A DNA stretch of 64,000 nt, taken from Saprospiraceae bacterium (GTDB lineage Bacteria > Bacteroidota > Bacteroidia > Chitinophagales > Saprospiraceae). Position 1 is the first letter of the stretch. Each line of letters starts with the position of its first letter. Under the pieces are notes generated by a model. The model was not told where the DNA came from. It saw nothing but the letters and a program-made list of their open reading frames with translations, and ran no database searches. The translations under genes and the position numbers were made by a program. The stretch is taken from positions 124,001-188,000 of the forward strand of contig JABARE010000016.1 in assembly GCA_019187365.1 (NCBI GenBank), read 5' to 3'. Below are positions 20,800 through 29,084 of the stretch, piece by piece.

Positions 20800-21811
20800 T
20801 CCGGTCTAGAATGCGCTGTGGAATCTGATCCTGTGCCGCCATCTGGTATTCATCAAGGGTGCACGGAATGAGCTGGTTGGAAAAGGCATTGTCTGACAGT
20901 GGTTCTTCATACCACCATTTGCCCGTGTGTTCTGATTTGTAGAAATTCAAGACGCGGTCGAATTTCATCAACTGTACCTGGTACTGGGTCAACTGGGAGC
21001 GCTGAAGTCCTTGATCGAGTTGTCTAAGTGTGCGACCTTCGAGAAAGTACCAAAACAATTGAGCAACCAGGCGTGCCGTTACCAGGTAGGGGTCATCGAC
21101 CGGATTCCAGGCTGAAATGACCATGCATTGTGTGCGCTCTGACATACCGGCTACGCGCGCCAGGGCAGATGCTTCTTCTGCCGTCAGCCCTCCAGGATGC
21201 TTTGCCGAATTGGCGGGGCAATCGGAATACCGGATGGCATTCAGGTCAAAATAGACGAATTCCGAAGATCGCAGGAAAGGTTCGGCCAGGTTGGGTTGTG
21301 CGCGGTACTCTCCCAGCCGGACGGTCTCCAGTTGAAGAACTTTATTGTACTGCATGAGCTGGCGCTGGCTCCCAACGAGGTGGATTCCTTTGACCATTGG
21401 GTTATCTGGCACATCGTTTTCGAACGGAGCAGGGGAATCGGCAATTGCAGTGACCCTATAGGGAATGAAATGTTCGGTCCAATGTTCCTGGATCGCCCGC
21501 ATCCAGTCCGACCCTGCTCCCGCTATGAGCAGGGTTTGCCCGTTTTCAGACATCCGGCGGAAAAGATTCCCCGAAAATGGGGAAAAGTCTTCTGTGGGAA
21601 GCTCCCCGCCCCATTCTACGGCGTTGTGGCCAAAGTGCTGTGAGGTGAGCTGTCCAAAGGCCTCGGTGAGAGCTGCTCCAATGGCCGGATAGAGGTGGAA
21701 GAGGGCGCATTCCGGTATCTCTTTTTGGTCGTATTTTGCGCCCTGTTGCGCAAGGACGGCGGCCAGGCTTAGGGGTCGTCCCTGGTGGACGGGGTTGCGT
21801 TGGGTAAACAT
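20789..21811 (-). CDS. Arginase/formiminoglutamase-like protein lacking metal ligands
   Basis: 340 residues from the ATG at 21811 (MFTQRNPVHQGRPLSL). The overall pattern follows the ureohydrolase fold seen in Bacteroidota formimidoylglutamase-like proteins: LLIAGAGSDWM, VTAIADSP, FVYFDLNAIRYSD, GGLTAEEASALARVAGMS, VISAWNP and LVAQLFWYFLEGRT. The histidines and aspartates that bind two Mn ions (DAHxD and SxDxDxxDP in real arginases) are mostly replaced, leaving only FDLN and a few Asp. It is probably not an active ureohydrolase; the role is unknown. It is divergent from the dehydrogenase gene. Confidence 0.7.
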   Translation of the reverse strand: MFTQRNPVHQGRPLSLAAVLAQQGAKYDQKEIPECALFHLYPAIGAALTEAFGQLTSQHFGHNAVEWGGELPTEDFSPFSGNLFRRMSENGQTLLIAGAGSDWMRAIQEHWTEHFIPYRVTAIADSPAPFENDVPDNPMVKGIHLVGSQRQLMQYNKVLQLETVRLGEYRAQPNLAEPFLRSSEFVYFDLNAIRYSDCPANSAKHPGGLTAEEASALARVAGMSERTQCMVISAWNPVDDPYLVTARLVAQLFWYFLEGRTLRQLDQGLQRSQLTQYQVQLMKFDRVLNFYKSEHTGKWWYEEPLSDNAFSNQLIPCTLDEYQMAAQDQIPQRILDRISG

Positions 21812-21827
21812 TTTAATGCATTTGAAG

Positions 21828-21835
21828 CAAAAGTA
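21828..21835 (-). promoter_or_regulatory. Candidate -7 box of the arginase-like gene
   Basis: On the minus strand the sequence reads TACTTTTG, matching TANNTTTG, and ends 16 bases before the ATG at 21811. No suitable -33 element was seen. Confidence 0.35.
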
Positions 21836-21877
21836 CATATTATAGTATTATTTAATATGTTAACCGGTAAATAAGTT

Positions 21878-23101
21878 ATGAGCCTTGCACTGGATGCTTT
21901 TATGGGTAGGGAGCCCGAGTTGGTGTTGGAATGGAAGGACCCGCAGAGTGAGGCAAGAGCCTGGCTCGTCATTCACTCACTCAAAGGTGGCGCAGCAGGA
22001 GGGGGTACCCGCATGCGGAAGGGGCTGACCCGCGACGAGGTCGTAAAACTGGCAAAGACCATGGAAGTCAAATTCCTTGTCAGTGGACCGTCAATTGGCG
22101 GTGCCAAATCGGGAATTGATTTTGATCCTGCAGATCCCCGTAAAGCGGATGTTCTGCGCAGGTGGTATGCGGCGATCAGGCCGATGTTGGCCAATTGCTA
22201 CGGCACCGCCGGTGACCTGAACGTCGACGAGCGACTCGAGGTACGGCCAATGCTCGAAGCTTTGGGCATCCGGCATCCACAACAAGGGGTCCTGTCAGGT
22301 CATTTTGCTCTGGACGATGCCGGACAAAACCGCGTGCTCGAGCGCCTTCGCAAAGGCACGTCTCTTTTTGTGAATACCAGGGACTTCAGTCCGGCTCCTG
22401 GAGCAAACCGATATACCGCAACAGATCTGATCACCGGATATGGACTGTATGCAGCCGTTAAAACGTACTGGGAAGAAGTCGCGGGAACAGGACTCGAGGC
22501 CAGGAGAATCGGCATCCAGGGCTGGGGCAACGTAGGAGCCGCTGCCGGATGGTACCTCTCCCGGGCTGGAGCACGCATCGCATTCATCCAGGACAAAGAT
22601 CGCTACTTGCATTCGCCGGAAGGGCTGACCTTCCAACAGGTGAATTCCCTGTTTTTGGATAGAAAAGGGAACGCTTTGCCTCCCGGGCAAGGGCTTGATA
22701 ACCAGCCGGGATCGGAATGGCTTGACAATCTGCAGGTTGACACTTTTCTTCCTGCTGCCGCCTCCCGCCTGGTTACCGAATCACTTGCAAACCAACTGAT
22801 CAGCAATGGACTAAAACTCATTGCCTGTGGTGCAAACGTCGCTTTTGACGAAGAAGAGCTCATTTTTGGCAGCCTCTCCCGGAAACTCGACCACCAAATT
22901 GCCATCATCCCCGATTTTGTGGCCAATTGCGGAGTCGCCCGCCTGTTTTCTTTCTTGATGGGCAGTGATTTGCCGGTTTCGGAAGAGGCTATTTTTGAGG
23001 ATGTCGAACATACCGTCCGCCAGGCCGTTGTCCGGATTGCGAAGGCAACTGGCGGAGAGCACAGCCTGGTGCAAACAGCGTTAAATGAATATATTGTTTA
23101 A
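21878..23101 (+). CDS. Glu/Leu/Phe/Val family dehydrogenase
   Basis: 407 residues. The N-terminal substrate domain has GGAAGGGTRMRKGLTRDEVV, Lys65, and the catalytic Lys77 in GGAKSGIDFDP. The Rossmann NAD(P) domain begins IGIQGWGNVGAAAGWYLS near 211-228, and PDFVANCGVARLFSF is near 347-361. It performs reversible oxidative deamination of an amino acid to a keto acid; glutamate versus branched-chain substrate cannot be told from sequence alone. GGAKSG instead of the common GGAKGG is a small deviation. It is shorter than standard GdhA (about 450). Confidence 0.88.
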   Translation: MSLALDAFMGREPELVLEWKDPQSEARAWLVIHSLKGGAAGGGTRMRKGLTRDEVVKLAKTMEVKFLVSGPSIGGAKSGIDFDPADPRKADVLRRWYAAIRPMLANCYGTAGDLNVDERLEVRPMLEALGIRHPQQGVLSGHFALDDAGQNRVLERLRKGTSLFVNTRDFSPAPGANRYTATDLITGYGLYAAVKTYWEEVAGTGLEARRIGIQGWGNVGAAAGWYLSRAGARIAFIQDKDRYLHSPEGLTFQQVNSLFLDRKGNALPPGQGLDNQPGSEWLDNLQVDTFLPAAASRLVTESLANQLISNGLKLIACGANVAFDEEELIFGSLSRKLDHQIAIIPDFVANCGVARLFSFLMGSDLPVSEEAIFEDVEHTVRQAVVRIAKATGGEHSLVQTALNEYIV

Positions 23102-23161
23102 TATGTATATTATTGAAAATTAACAATATAAATATACAATATAATTTTTATATCTTTCTTC

Positions 23162-23192
23162 TTGAATATGGCGGGGTTTTTGCATAATTTTG
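23162..23192 (+). promoter_or_regulatory. Promoter of the OmpA-like gene
   Basis: TTG at 23162-23164 and TAATTTTG at 23185-23192 are separated by 20 bp, a good Bacteroidota promoter. The -7 box ends 46 bases before the ATG at 23239. The region just upstream (23102-23160) is very AT-rich with short inverted repeats. Confidence 0.65.
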
Positions 23193-23238
23193 TTAAGGCT
23201 TCGTTTATGCATCCTGCTCACAACTACATCCTCGAACT

Positions 23239-25086
23239 ATGAAAAAGGTTTTGTCCGCTATCCTGTTACTCGGCTGGGCGATGAGTCCGGTTATGGGACA
23301 AAACCAGGATTCCCTGCCGGTACAGGGAGGCCAGGTGCCTCCGGTACCCTCCAGTTTTCAGACAGACACCCTGGTTCGAACGACCTCGGGTATTGGAATT
23401 GCTGGAGACAGTTCCCTTGCCTGGAATACGGGAAAGGCTAAATACCCACCCAAGCCCAAGCACATGTGGGAGCTCGGCTTAGGGGTCGGCCATTATTTTA
23501 TTGGAGGCGACGTGGATCCCCGTGTTCCTGGTTTTGGGTTCAACCTGCATGTGCGCAGGGCCTTGCATTATGCCTTTTCTTTTCGGTTTGACCTGTTTTA
23601 CGGCGTAGCCTATGGCCTTGAGCCTCAGCCGTATTCCGATGCGCTCGACAACGAACAGGATGTTTTTCAGGGATATGGCACCAATGCAGGGGGCAACGAA
23701 TGGTTTCCCGCGTACCGGACCCAGTATTTTTCCGGCTCACTGCAGGGCATACTCAACATTGGCAACATCCTTTTCCATAAAGACCACAATGTTTGGAACT
23801 GGTATATGTTCGGGGGCATTGGTCTGGACCACAACAAAACAGATCTTGACCTTCGCAATGCCCAGGGCAATCCCTATACCGGTCTGGTGGCAGGATCCGG
23901 ATTTTCCGTGAGTGAGTTTGACACTCGTGCCGGAAGGTCCAGGATTAAAACAAAGCTCAAGAACCTTTACGATGGCGACTATGAAACCCCGGCCTACAAG
24001 CAAAAGGGGGTTTTTCGCCTCGGAGACGAGACCAATGTTCACGTTTTATTTACGGCAGGCGTTGGCCTTGCCAGGAAACTCAGCAAACGCGTCAACCTGG
24101 CTTTTGAGCACCAGATCATCCTGACCGACAACGACTATCTGGACGGGATTCACTGGCGCTCCAATCTGGACCAGACGACCGAAAATGACGTGCAGCATTA
24201 CTCCCATTTCCGGCTGGCCATCAACCTGGGCAGTTTTAAAAATCGCAAGGAGCCGCTTTACTGGCTCAACCCCTTGGATGCCGTCATGACCGATATTGCC
24301 GAATTGAAACAAAGGCCCATATTCGACCCGACGGATAAGGACGAAGACGGTGTCATCGACCTGTTGGATCAGGATGATGAGACGCCTCCCAACGCACCTG
24401 TGGACACCCGCGGTGTGGCACTCGACAGCGACGGTGATGGCATCCCGGATTACAAGGATGCAGAGCCATATTCTCCCCCCGGGGTTGCAGTTGACGAAAG
24501 GGGAGTTTCCATTACGCCACAGCACGCCGGACTCACCGAAGAGCAGGTGCGCGACCTGATTGACCAGCGAATGGGCATCCCATCTGGCGTCAAAGACGGA
24601 GAAGCAGGCAAAGCCATCCTCAACAACATCGACTGGTTCCTGCCAATGATCCATTTTAACCTCGACGAATATTGTGTACTCGAGAGATACGCACCGCAGC
24701 TGGCTGCAGTGGCACACGTCATGCGCACCTATCCTTCTATGAAGGTCACGGTGCATGGACATACCGATATTCGCCATACCAATGCCTACAACAACCGCCT
24801 TTCTTATAACCGGGCGATGGAGGCCATCACGTATCTGGTAGATGTGTACGGAATTCAGCGCGACCGGCTGGTACTGATGTATGGTGGTGAAGATCAGCCC
24901 CTTGGTGGACATATGCTCAACCATATGATCAATCGCCGCGTGGAGTTCAGAGTGCACCAGGCAGGCGAAGAAGACATGCCACAGCCACCCGGGCCGAATG
25001 CAGGTTATTGCTTCCGTAAAAAGGCAACCAAATCCGCACCTCCGGCAAAAACTCCGGAAAAGCAGGAAAAGAAGTCCGGTTTTTGA
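23239..25086 (+). CDS. OmpA family outer membrane protein with calcium-binding repeats
   Basis: 615 residues. The signal peptide ends near residue 21 (VMGQ). A predicted N-terminal beta-barrel spans about 70-340. Thrombospondin type 3-like Asp-rich repeats follow (DKDEDGVIDLLDQDD and DSDGDGIPDYKDAEPY, about 355-410), which bind calcium in related proteins. The end is an OmpA peptidoglycan-binding domain (about 470-580, VTVHGHTDIRHTNAYNNRLS and NRRVEFRV). It anchors the outer membrane to the wall. The C-terminal tail is basic (KKATKSAPPAKTPEKQEKK). It runs tail to tail with the E2 gene. Confidence 0.9.
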   Translation: MKKVLSAILLLGWAMSPVMGQNQDSLPVQGGQVPPVPSSFQTDTLVRTTSGIGIAGDSSLAWNTGKAKYPPKPKHMWELGLGVGHYFIGGDVDPRVPGFGFNLHVRRALHYAFSFRFDLFYGVAYGLEPQPYSDALDNEQDVFQGYGTNAGGNEWFPAYRTQYFSGSLQGILNIGNILFHKDHNVWNWYMFGGIGLDHNKTDLDLRNAQGNPYTGLVAGSGFSVSEFDTRAGRSRIKTKLKNLYDGDYETPAYKQKGVFRLGDETNVHVLFTAGVGLARKLSKRVNLAFEHQIILTDNDYLDGIHWRSNLDQTTENDVQHYSHFRLAINLGSFKNRKEPLYWLNPLDAVMTDIAELKQRPIFDPTDKDEDGVIDLLDQDDETPPNAPVDTRGVALDSDGDGIPDYKDAEPYSPPGVAVDERGVSITPQHAGLTEEQVRDLIDQRMGIPSGVKDGEAGKAILNNIDWFLPMIHFNLDEYCVLERYAPQLAAVAHVMRTYPSMKVTVHGHTDIRHTNAYNNRLSYNRAMEAITYLVDVYGIQRDRLVLMYGGEDQPLGGHMLNHMINRRVEFRVHQAGEEDMPQPPGPNAGYCFRKKATKSAPPAKTPEKQEKKSGF

Positions 25087-25168
25087 TCCTGAATTATATT
25101 GGTTTTACCAGGACAAACAATTGTCTCCCGGGGGTTTACTAACAGTCGTTAACTTACGAATGTTAGCA

Positions 25169-26386
25169 TCACAGCAGCATGGCTACGGGAGCCTCTAAAA
25201 ATCCTTTGAGTGTTTGCAGAAAACGCGCGCCTGTGGCACCATCCACGGCGCGATGATCGCACGAAAGAGTCATTTTCATGAGATTTGATATGACCAATTC
25301 GTCGTTTACCACGGCAGGTTGTTTGCGGATAGACCCGACAGCCAGAATGCATGCGTCGGGTGGGTTGATGATCGCCGTAAAATGGTCAATATCGAACATT
25401 CCCAAATTCGACAGGGTAAATGTATTGCCCTGCATTTCTTCCAGAACCAGTTTCCTGTCTTTGGCACGTGTGGCGAGGTCAGCAATCTCCTGATGGAGCT
25501 CCGTCAGGCTTTTATGGTCAGCATCGCGCACTACTGGTACGACGAGCCCATCGTCGATGGCGACGGCAATTCCCAGGTGGATAGACCCGTGATAAACCAT
25601 TTTATCTCCCTGCCAGGAAACATTGACGGCGGGATGGGCCCGGAGCGCAGAAGCGCAAGCCTTGGCAATGAGGTCGTTGAACGAGATCTTCTCCGTGGAG
25701 CGTTCGTTGAGCTGTTCGCGGGCTGCAATGCAAGCATCCATTCGGACCTCGGTTGTTAGGTAAAAATGGGGTGCGGCAAATTTGCTTTCCGCAAGCCTGC
25801 GGGCAATGGTTTTGCGCATTTGGCTCACGGGCACCTCCCGGTCTTTATCAGAAGGACTCTGGGGACGAGCGATCCGACCCGCTTGTCCTGAAGGTGTGGA
25901 GGAGAGTTCTTCGAGGTCCCGTTTTACAATTCGCCCATGGTCGCCGCTTCCGCGAACAGCCGAAAGTGCAATGCCCTTTTCCCGTGCAATGCTCCTTGCA
26001 AGAGGGGAGGCCTTAATGCGCGTTTCATCCAGGACCTCTGGAGAAGACCCGCCAGAAACCGCAGTTGCCTCTGCAATCGAAGCAGGAGCTGCAAGGGGTT
26101 CAACGGCTACGCTGGTGGTGCCGTCGTTTAATAGATGCTCGAAGGCTTCGCCTTCCTTTCCCAAAATGGCAATGATGCTGTCAACCGGAACGCCGCCTGA
26201 AGGGATGGCAATATGGAGCAAAACCCCATCTTCGTAGGCCTCAAGATCCATCGTGGCTTTATCTGTTTCTACCTCGGCGAGGACGTCTCCCGGTTTGACC
26301 CGGTCCCCAACGCGTTTGGACCAGCTCTTGATAAATCCCTCAGTCATGGTGTCTGAGAGTCGGGGCATTTTAATTACAGTTGCCAT
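25169..26386 (-). CDS. pdhC: Dihydrolipoamide acetyltransferase (pyruvate dehydrogenase E2)
   Basis: 405 residues from the ATG at 26386 (MATVIKMPRLSDTMTEGF). Domains in order: a lipoyl domain with the lipoylated Lys43 in ETDKATMDLEAY, a linker, an E3-binding domain (about 136-170, SPLARSIAREKGI and GRIVKRDL), and a catalytic domain with SFNDLIAKACA and the active-site motif DHRAVDG at 377-383. It transfers acetyl groups from E1 to CoA. PdhC is preferred to a 2-oxoglutarate E2 from the lipoyl and start motifs; the E1 and E3 genes are not in the window. It is divergent from recR. Confidence 0.88.
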   Translation of the reverse strand: MATVIKMPRLSDTMTEGFIKSWSKRVGDRVKPGDVLAEVETDKATMDLEAYEDGVLLHIAIPSGGVPVDSIIAILGKEGEAFEHLLNDGTTSVAVEPLAAPASIAEATAVSGGSSPEVLDETRIKASPLARSIAREKGIALSAVRGSGDHGRIVKRDLEELSSTPSGQAGRIARPQSPSDKDREVPVSQMRKTIARRLAESKFAAPHFYLTTEVRMDACIAAREQLNERSTEKISFNDLIAKACASALRAHPAVNVSWQGDKMVYHGSIHLGIAVAIDDGLVVPVVRDADHKSLTELHQEIADLATRAKDRKLVLEEMQGNTFTLSNLGMFDIDHFTAIINPPDACILAVGSIRKQPAVVNDELVISNLMKMTLSCDHRAVDGATGARFLQTLKGFLEAPVAMLL

Positions 26387-26401
26387 CTGGCTAATTTTAG
26401 G

Positions 26402-26409
26402 CAAAATTA
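26402..26409 (-). promoter_or_regulatory. Candidate -7 box of the E2 gene
   Basis: The minus strand reads TAATTTTG, matching TANNTTTG, and ends 15 bases before the ATG at 26386. The leader would be short. No -33 TTG was found at the usual distance. Confidence 0.42.
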
Positions 26410-26505
26410 AGCGAATCTCAGGAATCGGTTGTGGGAGGCCTTAGTATGTGCATTGTCGCGCCTTATCAATGAGTTATGAATTCATATTTATCATAATTTT
26501 AGGCC

Positions 26506-27129
26506 ATGAATCAGCTATCCAGGGTTTTGGAAGACGCCGTAGATGCCTTTAGCAGCCTTCCGGGAATCGGAAGGAAAACCGCGATGAGACTGGCCCTTCA
26601 CCTCGCACAGGGCGACCGCGAACGGCCTAGTGCATTTGCGCAAACCCTTCTTAGGCTTGCACGGGACCTCAAGACGTGCCGGAATTGTTATGCTTTCAGC
26701 GACAGCGACTTCTGCGCCATTTGTTCCAACCCGGGCCGGGATCCTTCGCTGCTTTGTGTAGTGGAATCTGTACGCGACGTAATTGCCATAGAAGAGATAC
26801 AAAGTTTTAAAGGCCACTACTTTGTTCTCGGAGGATTGATCTCTCCACTGGATGGCATCGGGCCGGAACAACTCAACCTGTCCGCCTTGTTTGACAAGCT
26901 GCGGGGCGGAAACATCCGGGAACTCATCCTCGCCATCCGGCCAACCATCGAGGGCGACACCACCGCCTACTACCTGCACCGGAACCTGCCGGACCCCAAC
27001 CTGCCCGTGACCATGCTTGCCAGGGGGGTGTCATGGGGTTCTGAACTTGAATTTGCCGATGAGCTGACCCTCAGCCGGTCGCTGTCAAACCGGACTCCTT
27101 ATCCTTTGACGTCGAACGGCCGCGGGTGA
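26506..27129 (+). CDS. recR: Recombination mediator protein RecR
   Basis: 207 residues. The N-terminal helix-hairpin-helix has AFSSLPGIGRKTAMRLALHL. A four-Cys zinc finger (C58, C61, C70, C73 in CRNCYAFSDSDFCAIC) is followed by a Toprim domain (about 81-175, CVVESVRDVIAIE, HYFVLGGLISPLDGIGP). With RecO and RecF it loads RecA onto gapped DNA. The stop overlaps the GTG start of the glycosyltransferase gene (GTGA), so the two are likely translationally coupled although functionally unrelated. Confidence 0.95.
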   Translation: MNQLSRVLEDAVDAFSSLPGIGRKTAMRLALHLAQGDRERPSAFAQTLLRLARDLKTCRNCYAFSDSDFCAICSNPGRDPSLLCVVESVRDVIAIEEIQSFKGHYFVLGGLISPLDGIGPEQLNLSALFDKLRGGNIRELILAIRPTIEGDTTAYYLHRNLPDPNLPVTMLARGVSWGSELEFADELTLSRSLSNRTPYPLTSNGRG

Positions 27130-29084
27130 CACTGAGCATCATCATCGTCAATTACAACGTTCGGCATTTCCTCGAGCAATGTTTGCATTCGGTGATGTGT
27201 GCACTTGAAGGGGTGGATGGAGAAGTGATCGTAATAGACAATGCTTCAGTGGACGATTCCGCTGAAATGGTCCTCAAGACCTTTCCACATGTTCGCTGGG
27301 TGCCATCGCCAACCAATCTTGGCTTTTCCAGGGCCAACAACCTCGGTGTCAGTCAGGCCCGCGGTGAATATTTGCTGTTTCTGAATCCCGATACGCTGGT
27401 TGGAGAAGATTGTTTCGTCAAATGTCTGCAGTTTTTCGTGGATCACCCGGACGCTGGCGCACTGGGAGTCAAAATGCTCGATGGGGCAGGGCATCTGCTG
27501 CCGGAATCCAAGCGCGGATTTCCCGGTGTATGGAACGCTTTCTGTAAAATGACCGGATTGTCAACTCTCTTTTCCCGTTCCGCTTTGTTCAACGGATACT
27601 ATCTGGGCCACTTGTCTTACGACGAAACAAATGCCGTTGACGCGCTTTCCGGCGCTTTTATGATGATGCCAGCCAAGTTATTTCGCGAAGCAGGCGGGTT
27701 TGACGAAGCTTATTTCATGTACGGTGAAGACATTGACCTTTCGTATCAGATTGCCAAAGCTGGATATCGCAATTATTATTATCCCGACGTCTCCATTTTG
27801 CATTTTAAAGGAGAAAGCACCCGCAAAGTCAGTCTAAACTACTTTTCCGCTTTTTACCGGGCAATGGCCATCTTTTACAAGAAACATTTGAGTGGCAGCA
27901 GCAAGGCAGTGGTGGTAGCCGTCATGCAATTGTTCATTTGGACCCACGCCTTCATTGCGGCGTTGCGAAAATTTGTTACATCGGTGCGGTACCCGCTAGC
28001 GGATGCCATTTTCTTTTGCCTTGGATTTTACATCATCCAGCGCTTGTGGTCGGTTTGGTATTTTGGTCAGGCTGACTACCTCAACCATCTTGCTACTCAG
28101 CTCAACGTTGCCATTTTTGTCACCATATGGGTAGCTGCTTTTTTCTATCAGGGAGCATACGAAAAAAGATATTCGCTTAAAGACCTCATATTGGCATCGA
28201 TTTGGGGTTTTTTGTTCAACCTCATGCTATACGCCCTGCTCCCGGAAAGTTGGCGTGCATCCCGCATGGTGTTGGTCTTGTCATTTTTTTGGGTAACCGC
28301 GTATGCTTTGATCAGCAGGTTGGCGATCAACCTGGTGAGAAAAAACCGTTGGATCATCGGCAGGGATCATCCTCTTCACGTGCTGGTAATAGGAGACCCT
28401 GGCCAATTCGACAAAGTTGAGGAAATCCTGAGCAGGCGCAAGCCATCCACCCGGGCCTTACACCAGGAAGTTCGCGAAGTGCTTGCGATGTCACCACAAC
28501 AATGGGAGGATTTTTTGCGGGATCAGCAAATTGGTGAGATTGTTTTGTGTGAACAGAACATGTCGTGGAAGGAGATCCTGCAATTCATTGCTCATCGGAA
28601 GGGACAGGGGACGTTCCTCATACTCACAAAGTCCGGTCAGGGCATTGTCGGAAGCCCTTCCCGGGACAGTCAGGGCGAAATCTATCACAAGGACTTTGAT
28701 TACCATTTGTCACAGGCAGTTTACAAGAGGCAGAAGAGACTTTTCGATTTTAGTTTTTCCCTTGTTCTGCTGGCATTTTCATGGCTGCTCATTTTTCTTT
28801 ATAAACACCGGATTCAATTTATTCGAAATGCATTCGATGTAATTTCCGGTAACGCTACCTGGGTCTCTTATGCGGGCGATGGCGGTTGGAACAGTGGATT
28901 GCCTGTGTTGAAACCGGGTATTCTGAAAGTGGTATCCGATCGGGAATCACAGATCTATGGCAAAGAGATTGCGCAGCAACTCATCCGTAATTATGCATGG
29001 AATTACACGGTATGGCTTGATCTCGACATTTGTCTCAAACAATTTTTAAACCTAGACCAGAATGGCAATGGAATCGATCGTTGA
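27126..29084 (+). CDS. GT2 glycosyltransferase fused to a degenerate sugar-phosphate transferase
   Basis: 652 residues from a GTG overlapping recR. Residues 1-250 are a GT-A family 2 transferase: LSIIIVNYNVRHFLEQCLHS, LGFSRANNLGVSQARGEYLL with FLNPDT, DALSGAFMMM and FMYGEDIDLSYQIAKAGY. After several membrane helices (about 285-400) comes a Rossmann-like part (HVLVIGDPGQFDKVEEIL), a helix (LFDFSFSLVLLAFSWLLIFL), then VISGNATWVSYAG and LDLDICLKQFLNL. These parts parallel the polyprenyl sugar-phosphate transferase at 50328, but the catalytic FR and DE segment is absent. It probably makes surface glycans. Confidence 0.82.
   Translation: MTLSIIIVNYNVRHFLEQCLHSVMCALEGVDGEVIVIDNASVDDSAEMVLKTFPHVRWVPSPTNLGFSRANNLGVSQARGEYLLFLNPDTLVGEDCFVKCLQFFVDHPDAGALGVKMLDGAGHLLPESKRGFPGVWNAFCKMTGLSTLFSRSALFNGYYLGHLSYDETNAVDALSGAFMMMPAKLFREAGGFDEAYFMYGEDIDLSYQIAKAGYRNYYYPDVSILHFKGESTRKVSLNYFSAFYRAMAIFYKKHLSGSSKAVVVAVMQLFIWTHAFIAALRKFVTSVRYPLADAIFFCLGFYIIQRLWSVWYFGQADYLNHLATQLNVAIFVTIWVAAFFYQGAYEKRYSLKDLILASIWGFLFNLMLYALLPESWRASRMVLVLSFFWVTAYALISRLAINLVRKNRWIIGRDHPLHVLVIGDPGQFDKVEEILSRRKPSTRALHQEVREVLAMSPQQWEDFLRDQQIGEIVLCEQNMSWKEILQFIAHRKGQGTFLILTKSGQGIVGSPSRDSQGEIYHKDFDYHLSQAVYKRQKRLFDFSFSLVLLAFSWLLIFLYKHRIQFIRNAFDVISGNATWVSYAGDGGWNSGLPVLKPGILKVVSDRESQIYGKEIAQQLIRNYAWNYTVWLDLDICLKQFLNLDQNGNGIDR

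Noticed and set aside
23102..23160. AT-rich inverted repeats after the dehydrogenase gene as a terminator
   Set aside because: The stems are A/T only and irregular, and base composition alone explains them.
25087..25168. Hairpin around GACAAACAATTGTC between the OmpA-like and E2 genes as a shared terminator
   Set aside because: The stem is only about five bases and no T run follows on either strand.
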